From contig CAIYZJ010000242.1 of the NCBI GenBank assembly GCA_903930675.1, positions 1 to 56,481 of the forward strand: a stretch of 56,481 nt of DNA, read 5' to 3'. Made by a program: the position numbers and the translations under genes. Source of the stretch: an uncultured Hyphomicrobiales bacterium. Its GTDB lineage: Bacteria > Pseudomonadota > Alphaproteobacteria > Rhizobiales > Beijerinckiaceae. The notes beneath the pieces were generated by a model. That model had not been told where the DNA came from, searched no databases, and saw only the letters and a program-made list of their open reading frames with translations. This document shows positions 17,398 to 25,372 of the stretch, piece by piece (position 1 is the stretch's first letter; every line of letters begins with the position of its first letter).

Positions 17398-19229
17398 GCG
17401 CGCCTGTGACCCCGCACCCTTTGCTGTCGATCCGCAATCTGACCACTTCGTTCCGGGTGGATGGCGAATGGCGTTCGGTGGTCGAGAACCTGTCCTTCGT
17501 TGTCGGGGCGGGTGAAACCGTCGCGGTGGTGGGAGAATCGGGTTCGGGCAAAAGCGTCACCGCTTTGTCGGCCATGCGCCTGTTGCCGCAGGCAAACAGC
17601 CGCACCGAAGGCGAGATCCTGTTCGGCGGCCACAATCTGTTGACCCTGCCCGAAGAGCAGATGCGGCATTTGCGCGGCAACGAGCTGGCAATGATTTTTC
17701 AGGAGCCGATGACCTCGCTCAATCCGGTGCTGACCATCGGCTTCCAGATCGGCGAAACCCTGAAATACCATCGCGGTCTCGACCCGCAAGCCGCGCGCGC
17801 GGAATCATTGCGGATTCTGGAGCGCGTGCGGATCCCGGGTGCGGCACGGCGGCTGGATGACTATCCGCATCAATTATCGGGCGGGATGCGCCAGCGGGTG
17901 ATGATTGCCATGAGTCTGGCCTGCCGTCCGCATTTGCTGATTGCCGACGAGCCGACCACGGCACTGGATGTGACCATTCAGGCCGAAATTCTCGAACTGA
18001 TCAAACTGCTGCAGGAAGAAGAGGGCATGGCCGTCATCTTCATCACCCATGATATGGGCATTGTGGCGGAAACGGCGGATCGTGTCGTCGTGATGCTGAA
18101 GGGCAAGAAGGTCGAGGAAGGCGAGACTGCCGCCTTGTTCCGTGCGCCGCAGCATCCCTATAGCCGCGCACTGCTGGCCGCCGTGCCGCGTCTGGGCGCG
18201 ATGCGCGATGAACTTCTGCCCAAACCCTTCGCCATCATCGACCCGCAAACCGGCCTTCCGGTCCCGCCGCCGCAATGCGATCTGAGCGTGGATGAGGGTG
18301 AAAAGCCGCTGCTCGAAGTCAAAAATCTGGTGACCTCGTTCGATGTGCGCTCGGGCCTGTTTGCCTCGGTCACCGCGCGCGTCCATGCGGTTGAAAACGT
18401 CTCGTTCGATGTGCGCGCGGGCGAGACGCTGGCTCTGGTGGGGGAATCGGGTTGCGGTAAATCCACCACGGGCCGCTCGGTCTTGCGGCTGGTCGAGCCG
18501 CGCGCCGGTCAGGTGCTGTTTGACGGCGAGGATGTCGGCGCGCTCGACAAAGAGGGCCTGCGCCGCGCCCGCCAGAACATGCAGATGATTTTTCAAGATC
18601 CCTTTGCCAGCCTCAACCCGCGCAAATCGGTGGGCGCGGCGATTGCCGAACCGATCATCGTGCATGGTCTGGCTAGGGCAGAGGAGGCGCGTGCGCAAGT
18701 GGCCGAATTGCTGCGGCGTGTCGGCCTGTCGCCCGATATGGCCGACCGTTATCCGCATGAGTTTTCGGGCGGCCAGCGGCAGCGTCTGTGCATCGCGCGC
18801 GCTTTGGCGCTCAAGCCGAAATTGATCGTGGCCGATGAGGCCGTCTCGGCACTTGATGTGTCGATCAAGGCACAGGTCGTCAATCTGATGATGGAACTGC
18901 AGGCCGAAATGGGTCTGGCCTATCTGTTCATCTCGCATGATATGGCGGTGGTGGAGCGGGTCAGCCATCGGGTGGCGGTGATGTATCTGGGCGAGATCGT
19001 CGAGATCGGTCCGCGCCAGTCGGTCATCAACAATCCTGCCCATCCCTATACGCGCAAATTGATGGCGGCAGTGCCGGTGCCCGATCCCGAACGCCGTGCG
19101 ATGCGGCGCGGCTTGACGCTGACCGAAATTCCGAGCCCGTTGCGTCCGGTCGGTTTCGTGCCGCCGGTGCGGCACTGGCGTGATCTCGGCGGCGGCCATC
19201 TGGTGATGGATGCCGATCCGGCGGCTTGA
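17394..19229 (+). CDS. Fused dipeptide-type ABC ATPase (DppD-DppF)
   Basis: 611 residues containing two complete ATP-binding domains. The first (about 5-270) has Walker A GESGSGKS and signature LSGGMRQR; the second (about 305-560) has [13 protein letters not shown] and FSGGQRQR. Each carries a Walker B followed by H in SHDM or THDM. An oligopeptide-transporter C-terminal extension follows each domain. In most operons these are two proteins (DppD and DppF); fusion into one chain is common but not universal. It drives the importer encoded just upstream. It ends ten bases before the convergent hutD. Confidence 0.94.
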   Translation: MSAPVTPHPLLSIRNLTTSFRVDGEWRSVVENLSFVVGAGETVAVVGESGSGKSVTALSAMRLLPQANSRTEGEILFGGHNLLTLPEEQMRHLRGNELAMIFQEPMTSLNPVLTIGFQIGETLKYHRGLDPQAARAESLRILERVRIPGAARRLDDYPHQLSGGMRQRVMIAMSLACRPHLLIADEPTTALDVTIQAEILELIKLLQEEEGMAVIFITHDMGIVAETADRVVVMLKGKKVEEGETAALFRAPQHPYSRALLAAVPRLGAMRDELLPKPFAIIDPQTGLPVPPPQCDLSVDEGEKPLLEVKNLVTSFDVRSGLFASVTARVHAVENVSFDVRAGETLALVGESGCGKSTTGRSVLRLVEPRAGQVLFDGEDVGALDKEGLRRARQNMQMIFQDPFASLNPRKSVGAAIAEPIIVHGLARAEEARAQVAELLRRVGLSPDMADRYPHEFSGGQRQRLCIARALALKPKLIVADEAVSALDVSIKAQVVNLMMELQAEMGLAYLFISHDMAVVERVSHRVAVMYLGEIVEIGPRQSVINNPAHPYTRKLMAAVPVPDPERRAMRRGLTLTEIPSPLRPVGFVPPVRHWRDLGGGHLVMDADPAA

Positions 19230-19239
19230 GCGGCAAGGC

Positions 19240-19839
19240 TTATGATTGTGCGGTCTGCCACAACTCGATCAGAATGAGACCCAGGGGTACCGACGCATCT
19301 TGCGCCGCCAGCGTGCAGGAGACATCGCGCCCATCCAGCCGCAGCACATCACCGCTTTGAGCCGACAGCACCGTTGCACCGCAAACAGCCCGTGCATCCG
19401 TGGACAGCAACATCAATGTGACATCCGCCATGCCTGACACGGTCAGAGACTGCGTGCCGTGCATGCGGGATACAAAGGACCGTGCGCGCCCGCGCCGCAC
19501 CATCACATTGAGATCGGTGATCGGGCCATCGGGCACATCCGCATCAAGCGCAAGATCGGCCGGAAAGACATAAGGCGGGCTGTCCTGTGTCAGGGTGACA
19601 CTGCCGCGCTCGAGCGGTTTCAACACAATTCCCGCCCCGCCCAACACGCACAGGCAGCGGTCGATGTCCGCAAAGCGCGAGAACGGACCCGATCCCTCGA
19701 CCCGCGCCATGCTGACGCGCCAATCAAAATCATCAAGCCCCGCCCCGTGTGGCGAGACGGCTATTTCAATTGTCGTGCCGCCGCCGTTTTTCCACGGCAT
19801 TACGCTGAAACCGGATTGCGGAAGCAGTGTCAGGCTCAT
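19240..19839 (-). CDS. hutD: HutD/Ves family protein
   Basis: 199 residues with the HutD (Ves) bicupin signature: PWKNGGGTTIEIA near the start and SGPFSRFADIDRCLCVLGG at about 50-68. HutD proteins accompany histidine utilisation genes. In Pseudomonas they are thought to set an upper limit on hut activity, perhaps by binding formylglutamate; the mechanism is not settled. It overlaps hutG by four bases and is cotranscribed with it. Confidence 0.88.
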   Translation of the reverse strand: MSLTLLPQSGFSVMPWKNGGGTTIEIAVSPHGAGLDDFDWRVSMARVEGSGPFSRFADIDRCLCVLGGAGIVLKPLERGSVTLTQDSPPYVFPADLALDADVPDGPITDLNVMVRRGRARSFVSRMHGTQSLTVSGMADVTLMLLSTDARAVCGATVLSAQSGDVLRLDGRDVSCTLAAQDASVPLGLILIELWQTAQS

Positions 19840-20660
19840 GACCGTGCAAAGTCCAGACAGCTCGCCAGAACAGCCCGCAAGGTGGCCCGCACAGGTGCGG
19901 CATAGGTTGGATTATACGGCGTGGGCCAGTTATGCTCGCTGACGACACCAAACGGCTCGTCGAGATAGGTGCGGCAGGCCAGTTCCATCTGGATGGCATG
20001 CACGCCCGCCTCCGGCCTGCCGTTCAAGCGGGTGATCGACCCGCCCTTGAAACGGCCGTTGACCACCACTTCCAATCCCGAGGCGGCGCAATGGGTCTGC
20101 ACGGTCTTTGTGAGTGCATCGGCGCAAGCCAGCCCGCTATTGGTGCCGATGTTGAAATGCGGCAGCGTGCCCTCGAACAAGCGCGGGATCACCGAGCGGA
20201 TCGAATGGCAATCATACAGCACCACAGCGGGATGGATGGCGCGCAGCCGGGCGATTTCCTGACGCAACTGGTCATGATAGGGCGTAAAATAGCTTGCTTT
20301 GCGGCGCTCGATCTCTGCGGCATCGGGCTGCTGTCCCTCACGATAGAGCGGCTCGCCGTCAAAGCTGGTGGTGGGACAGAGTTCGGTTGTCGCCTGGCCG
20401 GGATAGAGCGAAATCCCGCTCGGGTCGCGGTTGACGTCGATCACCGTGCGCGACACGGTGGTGCGGATGATGGTCGCATCCAGCTCGCCGGCAAAGTCAT
20501 AAAGGGCTTCGATCCACCAATCGGCATCCTTGCGCGCCAGCCAGAGCGAGCGCAAAGCGGGCTGCAGGGGGGCCGGAATATCGATGCCGGTATGGGGCAG
20601 GCTGACAACCAGAGGCGCTTGGCCACGCCGGACTTTCAACCAATCGGGATGCTGGGTCAT
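19836..20660 (-). CDS. hutG: N-formylglutamate amidohydrolase (deformylase)
   Basis: 274 residues from ATG 20660. A longer in-frame start at 20762 is rejected because it would run through a large palindrome and the ribosome site. Motifs of the N-formylglutamate amidohydrolase family are clear: SLPHTGIDIP at the N-terminus, DVNRDPSG, YDCHSIRS with the likely metal ligands, and SEHNWPTPYN near the end. It hydrolyses N-formylglutamate to glutamate and formate, the last step of the five-step histidine route. It is divergent from hutF, which makes its substrate. Its AAAGGA ribosome site lies partly in the arm of a strong inverted repeat. Confidence 0.93.
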   Translation of the reverse strand: MTQHPDWLKVRRGQAPLVVSLPHTGIDIPAPLQPALRSLWLARKDADWWIEALYDFAGELDATIIRTTVSRTVIDVNRDPSGISLYPGQATTELCPTTSFDGEPLYREGQQPDAAEIERRKASYFTPYHDQLRQEIARLRAIHPAVVLYDCHSIRSVIPRLFEGTLPHFNIGTNSGLACADALTKTVQTHCAASGLEVVVNGRFKGGSITRLNGRPEAGVHAIQMELACRTYLDEPFGVVSEHNWPTPYNPTYAAPVRATLRAVLASCLDFARS

Positions 20661-20671
20661 GGGCGATGTAT

Positions 20672-20715
20672 CCTTTACCCTTCCGACTTTAGCCGATCGG
20701 TCGGGCGGGTAAAGG
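20672..20715. promoter_or_regulatory. Large bipartite inverted repeat between hutG and hutF
   Basis: Outer arms CCTTTACCC (20672-20680) and GGGTAAAGG (20707-20715) pair perfectly over 9 bp. Inner arms CCGAC (20683-20687) and GTCGG (20700-20704) pair over 5 bp, leaving a 2x2 internal loop and a 12-base apical loop. Read on the minus strand, the 3' arm contains most of the hutG ribosome site. It could be a repressor operator, or an RNA hairpin that hides the hutG ribosome site. Confidence 0.6.
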
Positions 20716-20818
20716 GTCTGCCGGATGATTGTCGGCATCATTTGCCCGAACAAACTTTGCAAAAGCGCAGAATGTTTACCACAATCAGCGGGACGCGTGA
20801 GGTGAAGGATATCAGATC

Positions 20819-22198
20819 ATGAGCAAAACCCTGTTGCTGGAACATGCCTTGCTGCCCGATGGCTGGCACAGCGGAGTGCTTGTGGGCATTGAAGAGGGTG
20901 TGATTGCGTCGCTCGCAACGCACCCGTCCCCGCAACAGCTGGAAGCTGCGCAAGCGATTGCGGGAGCGACCATACCGGGCCTGCCCAATCTGCACAGCCA
21001 CACTTTCCAGCGCGGCATGGCGGGACTGGCCGAAACGCGCGGGCCGAGCGGCGACAGTTTCTGGACATGGCGGCAGGTGATGTACCGCTTTCTCGAACAT
21101 CTCGACCCCGACGATGTCGAGGCCATTGCCGCCATGGCCATGATGGAGATGCTGGAAGGCGGTTTCACCAGTCTGGCAGAATTCCATTATCTGCATCACG
21201 ATCCGGGCGGAAACCACTATGCCAACCTCGCCGAACTGGCCCTGCGCATCATCGCAGCCGCACAGCAAACCGGCATCAACCTGACCCTGCTGCCGGTGCT
21301 TTATGCCCGAGGCGGTTTCGGTGGCCAGCCTGTCGCCGCCCAACAAGGGCGGTTCTATAACGATCTCGATTCCTATCTCGCCCTGCATGCCGCCAGTGCC
21401 GATGCGCTGAAAGTGTTGCCGCATGCCAAAATCGGCCTTGCCCCGCACAGCCTGCGGGCGGTCACACCCGACATGCTGACGGCCCTGCTGGGAGCGGGCC
21501 TGTCGGGGCCGGTCCATATCCACATCGCAGAACAAGTCAAAGAGGTCGATGACTGCCTTGCATGGTCGGGCCGGCGGCCTGTCGAATGGCTGTTTGACCA
21601 TCACGCGGTGGATGCACAGTGGTGCCTGATCCATGCCACCCATATGAGCGAGACTGAGACGCAAGCGCTCGCCCGTTCGGGTGCGGTCGCGGGCCTGTGC
21701 CCTGTCACCGAAGCCAATCTCGGCGATGGTTTTTTCAACGCTTGTTCCTATCAAGCGCTGAACGGTGCATGGGGGGTCGGATCCGATTCCAATATCGAAA
21801 TTTCGGCCTTTGCCGAATTGCGCTGTCTGGAATACGGCCAGCGCCTGCTGCATCGCGGCCGCAATCTGCTGGCAGGAGCCGAGGGCCATTCGACCGGCCT
21901 CGATCTCTACACCAAAGCCCTGCAAGGCGGCGCGCAAGCCCTGCAACAACCCGTCGGGGCCTTGCGGGTCGGCGCGCGGGCTGATTGGGTCACCCTCGAT
22001 CTCGCCCACCCCACACTCGCCCCGCTGCCACAACGCCATTGGCTGGATGCCCTGATTTTTACAACCGACCGCAGCGCCATCCGGTCCGTCACGGTCAACG
22101 GCCAAATCTGTGTCCTTAACGGACGCCATCATGCGCGCGAGGCGGTCACGGCGCGCTATACGGATCGGTTGAAGCGGTTGCTGGCGCGGGTGGGGTGA
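20819..22198 (+). CDS. hutF: Formimidoylglutamate deiminase
   Basis: 459 residues, the family length. It is an amidohydrolase-fold metalloenzyme. The metal-binding HSHTFQRGMAG is at about residues 60-70, HIHIAEQ is near 237, the HATHM block follows, and the conserved aspartate is in GSDSNIEIS. It deiminates N-formimidoyl-L-glutamate to N-formyl-L-glutamate and ammonia, the substrate of HutG across the divergent promoter. The upstream enzymes HutH, HutU and HutI are not in this window, so they must be elsewhere for a full histidine route. Confidence 0.94.
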   Translation: MSKTLLLEHALLPDGWHSGVLVGIEEGVIASLATHPSPQQLEAAQAIAGATIPGLPNLHSHTFQRGMAGLAETRGPSGDSFWTWRQVMYRFLEHLDPDDVEAIAAMAMMEMLEGGFTSLAEFHYLHHDPGGNHYANLAELALRIIAAAQQTGINLTLLPVLYARGGFGGQPVAAQQGRFYNDLDSYLALHAASADALKVLPHAKIGLAPHSLRAVTPDMLTALLGAGLSGPVHIHIAEQVKEVDDCLAWSGRRPVEWLFDHHAVDAQWCLIHATHMSETETQALARSGAVAGLCPVTEANLGDGFFNACSYQALNGAWGVGSDSNIEISAFAELRCLEYGQRLLHRGRNLLAGAEGHSTGLDLYTKALQGGAQALQQPVGALRVGARADWVTLDLAHPTLAPLPQRHWLDALIFTTDRSAIRSVTVNGQICVLNGRHHAREAVTARYTDRLKRLLARVG

Positions 22199-22241
22199 AG
22201 TTTTTTACATCCCTGCGGCAATCACTCCGAAACGGGCACTA

Positions 22242-23489
22242 TTATAATTGGTTCGCTTCTGCCCCATGATCCCAAACATGTCTGCGCCAGATCATCGAAA
22301 CAAGGGCCAGTATGACGAGGCCGGTTGCAGTCATAACCAGATTGGTCAGAAGAAACCCCAATCGTTCGATCAGGGGTCCGGCCAGCATAAGGCCGAGGGG
22401 CAGGCCGTAAATGGCCAGCATGCGCACGCCCATCACGCGGCCGCGGAACTCTTCGGGGGCCACTTTGAGCATCATCACGAACATCGGGATTGTGCAGATA
22501 TTCTGGGCGAAACCGGCCAGCACCAGAAACAGCATGCCGCTGCTTAAATGATCTGTCTGTCCAAATAAAAGAAGCAGGACATACCAGCCAATGCCGCCGA
22601 AAATCATGGCCCGACCGGCTTTGACCAGATGTCCCGAAAAACTCAAAGCGATCGAGCCCAAAAACCCGCCGAATGAAAAACTCGCAACCAAGAAGCCCAA
22701 ACCTTCCTGACCAATGCCGTAGACATCTCTGGTCACATGCGGCAACAGGCCGAGCGTGAAAGGATAGGCTGTCAGATTGACGATAAAGGCGATCCAGAAG
22801 GCGGCGAGCAAGGTCGGGTTGTTCCAGACATGCATCAAACCGTCCACCGTATCCCTGAAGGGAGAGCGGGTGATTTTCGCAACGGTTTTGATTTGCTTTG
22901 CCCCGAGCGTCATGACCATGCCGAACAGATAGAGGGCTGAAATCAGCTCATACGTCCTCTCCATGCCGGCCCATGTCACAAGGCCGGTGCCGATCAGGGC
23001 ACCCATGACGCGGGAGATGTCCTGGGAGATCCGCGAGACGCCGATGGCGACCATCAAATGATGGTGGGGAACCGTTTGGGCGATCAGGGTATTTCTGACC
23101 ATTCCGTCGGAGGGGCGCAATATGCCGCCCAGTGCCGAAATGGCCAAAACCACATAGGCATCGAGCAGGCCGAAAATGGACAACAGCAGAATCGAAACCG
23201 AAAGAACCGTGTAGCAAGCGCGCATGGCGAACAGCAGGTTCCGGCAGCCCATCCTGTCGCCGACAACCCCCATCAAGGGCGAGATCAGCGTGCCGATATA
23301 TTGCGCGCTGCCGAACAGGACGAGCATGAAAACCGAATTGGTTTGCACCAGAATATACCAACCCAAAATCGGCAATTCCATTTCGATGGCGCATGAAATC
23401 AACAAATCCGCCGGCCATTGGAACCGGTAGCTGCGGACGCCGAAAGGCGCCAATGCGGAGATGCGATCGGGTTTGCGGGATGCGTTCAT
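22242..23489 (-). CDS. MFS transporter (MFS_3/EntS-like)
   Basis: 415 residues with about twelve membrane segments. MGVVGDRMGCRNLLFAMR is a variant of the MFS loop 2-3 motif, and the pattern resembles the MFS_3 group that includes enterobactin exporter EntS and uncharacterised efflux proteins. It is convergent with hutF, separated by 43 bases, and divergent from the acyl-CoA ligase. No obvious ribosome site precedes the ATG at 23489. Substrate unknown. Confidence 0.82.
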   Translation of the reverse strand: MNASRKPDRISALAPFGVRSYRFQWPADLLISCAIEMELPILGWYILVQTNSVFMLVLFGSAQYIGTLISPLMGVVGDRMGCRNLLFAMRACYTVLSVSILLLSIFGLLDAYVVLAISALGGILRPSDGMVRNTLIAQTVPHHHLMVAIGVSRISQDISRVMGALIGTGLVTWAGMERTYELISALYLFGMVMTLGAKQIKTVAKITRSPFRDTVDGLMHVWNNPTLLAAFWIAFIVNLTAYPFTLGLLPHVTRDVYGIGQEGLGFLVASFSFGGFLGSIALSFSGHLVKAGRAMIFGGIGWYVLLLLFGQTDHLSSGMLFLVLAGFAQNICTIPMFVMMLKVAPEEFRGRVMGVRMLAIYGLPLGLMLAGPLIERLGFLLTNLVMTATGLVILALVSMIWRRHVWDHGAEANQL

Positions 23490-23615
23490 CGTTCAAATAT
23501 AGCATTGCGGATACAGTAAAAATACAAGGCATTTCATCTATAGATCAGTCCGGGGTCATGCACTAAGATGATGTCGAGATCACGAAAAGTGGCCGGTTCC
23601 AACGGGGGAAACATC

Positions 23616-25256
23616 ATGCTCGGACTCATGCAGGACTGGCCTTTGCTGATCAGCAAAGTGATCGATCATGCCGCAAGCCAGTTCGGCAATCAGGAGATTG
23701 TCAGTCGGCTGGTCGAGGGGCCCATTCATCGCGAGACCTATCGTGATTTGCGGCATCGTGCATTGCAACTGGCCAAGACGTTGACGCAATCGGGCATGAA
23801 GAAGGGCGACCGTATCGCCACTCTGGCATGGAACACCCACCGCCATCTTGAATTGTGGTACGGCATCACCGGGTTTGGCGGTGTCTACCACACGGTCAAT
23901 CCGCGTCTGTTCGATGACCAGATTGTCTACATCATCAACCATGCCGAAGACCGGCTGCTGTTTCTGGATTTGACCTTCCTGCCGCTGGTCGAGCGGATTG
24001 CCCCGCGCCTCACCACGATTGAACAATTCATTATTCTCACCGATGCGAAGCATATGCCCGACAGTTCGCTGAAGAATGTCACGGCCTACGAGGATTATCT
24101 GGCCCGCTCGGACAGTGATTTTGTCTGGGCGGTGTTTGACGAGAATACCGCGGCCGGTCTTTGCTATACTTCGGGCACAACGGGCCATCCCAAGGGGGTG
24201 CTCTATTCCCACCGCTCCAATGTGCTGCATGCCATGGCGCATGTGGCACCCGATTTTTTCAATATTTCATCGCATGATTCCGTGATGCCGGTTGTGCCTT
24301 TGTTTCATGCCAATAGCTGGTCACTGGGATTTTCCGCGCCGATGGCAGGGGCGCGACTGGTGATGCCGGGGGCCAAGCTCGATGGTCCTTCCCTGCATGA
24401 ATTGCTGGAAACCGAACGCGTGACCATGACAGCGGCCGTGCCGACTGTCTGGCTTGCTTTGCTGGATCATCTCAACCGCACTCAGGGTCGGTTGACGACA
24501 TTGAAACGGGTGGCCATCGGCGGTTCGGCCTGTCCGCGTGCCATGACGGAGGCGTTTGAAAAGCAATATGGCGTGACGGTGGCCCATGCCTGGGGCATGA
24601 CAGAAATGAGCCCCTTGGGCTCGTTCTGCTCGATCAAGCCGGAACTCGCCGGTCTGGATGATGATGCCCTTTACACACTGAAGATGAAGCAGGGCTTCCC
24701 GACATTCACGGTCGAGATGAAAATCACCGATGATGACGACAAAGCTCTCCCCCATGACGGCTCCACCTTCGGGCGTTTGAAGGTTCGCGGCCCTGCCGTC
24801 ACACGGCAATATTACGGCAGTGACGAAACGGTTCTGGATCGGGACGGATTTTTTGATACCGGCGATGTCGCAACCATTGATCCCTATGGCTATATGCACA
24901 TTACCGACCGGTCCAAGGATGTCATCAAATCGGGTGGCGAGTGGATTTCGTCGATCGAGCTTGAAAATCTGGCGATTGCCCATCCTGCCGTGGCCGAGGC
25001 TGCGGTGATCGGCGTCCATCACCCCAAATGGGATGAGCGGCCTTTGCTGATCGTTGTCAGAAAAGCGGATGCCGGTCTTGAGCGTGACGAGATGCTGGCG
25101 TTTTTCGAAGGCAAAATCGCCAAATGGTGGTTGCCGGATGATGTCGTGTTCATTGACGAGATTCCGCATACGGCGACCGGTAAAATCCAGAAAACAGCCC
25201 TGCGCGATATGTTCGCGGATTATCGGTTTGCCTCTGCCGCAACAAAGGCGCAGTGA
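23616..25256 (+). CDS. Acyl-CoA synthetase (AMP-binding, long-chain fatty acid ligase type)
   Basis: 546 residues from ATG 23616, which has a GGGGGA ribosome site. The start at 23568 is rejected because the family N-terminus is [14 protein letters not shown]. The P-loop-like motif [18 protein letters not shown] lies near residue 185, [12 protein letters not shown] in the middle, [18 protein letters not shown] later, and the C-terminal lysine in [14 protein letters not shown] near the end. The reaction is carboxylate + ATP + CoA to acyl-CoA + AMP + diphosphate. It resembles the medium/long-chain or 3-methylmercaptopropionyl-type ligases, but chain length cannot be fixed. The downstream molybdenum hydroxylase is separated by a weak hairpin, so the two may be independent. 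Confidence 0.9.
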   Translation: MLGLMQDWPLLISKVIDHAASQFGNQEIVSRLVEGPIHRETYRDLRHRALQLAKTLTQSGMKKGDRIATLAWNTHRHLELWYGITGFGGVYHTVNPRLFDDQIVYIINHAEDRLLFLDLTFLPLVERIAPRLTTIEQFIILTDAKHMPDSSLKNVTAYEDYLARSDSDFVWAVFDENTAAGLCYTSGTTGHPKGVLYSHRSNVLHAMAHVAPDFFNISSHDSVMPVVPLFHANSWSLGFSAPMAGARLVMPGAKLDGPSLHELLETERVTMTAAVPTVWLALLDHLNRTQGRLTTLKRVAIGGSACPRAMTEAFEKQYGVTVAHAWGMTEMSPLGSFCSIKPELAGLDDDALYTLKMKQGFPTFTVEMKITDDDDKALPHDGSTFGRLKVRGPAVTRQYYGSDETVLDRDGFFDTGDVATIDPYGYMHITDRSKDVIKSGGEWISSIELENLAIAHPAVAEAAVIGVHHPKWDERPLLIVVRKADAGLERDEMLAFFEGKIAKWWLPDDVVFIDEIPHTATGKIQKTALRDMFADYRFASAATKAQ

Positions 25257-25284
25257 TTGCCGCGCCGGTTCAATAAGGTGAAAT

Positions 25285-25311
25285 GGCTTGCTTGGTCCGG
25301 CAAGCCTTTAT
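25285..25311 (+). terminator. Probable weak terminator after acyl-CoA ligase
   Basis: GGCTTGC and GCAAGCC form a 7-bp stem with an 8-base loop followed by TTTAT, 28 bases after the ligase stop. The short T-run makes it weak. Confidence 0.55.
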
Positions 25312-25322
25312 CCCTATCAGCA

Positions 25323-25334
25323 ATCATGCATGAT
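25323..25334. promoter_or_regulatory. 12-bp perfect palindrome upstream of the molybdenum hydroxylase
   Basis: ATCATGCATGAT is a perfect 12-bp palindrome about 40 bases before the TTG start at 25373. It is a candidate operator; a chance occurrence is possible. Confidence 0.3.
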
Positions 25335-25372
25335 AGGCTGTCTCAATGTTCCAGCCATGACAGGATCACACT

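Noticed and set aside
17874-19199. 441-codon minus-strand open frame
   Set aside because: It is antisense to the fused ABC ATPase, which has all its motifs.
20661-20818. Classical HutC operator in the hutG-hutF gap
   Set aside because: The palindrome there does not resemble the TGTATA-type HutC site, so I report only an unnamed inverted repeat.
20738-22132. 464-codon minus-strand open frame
   Set aside because: It is antisense to hutF, whose catalytic motifs are intact on the + strand.
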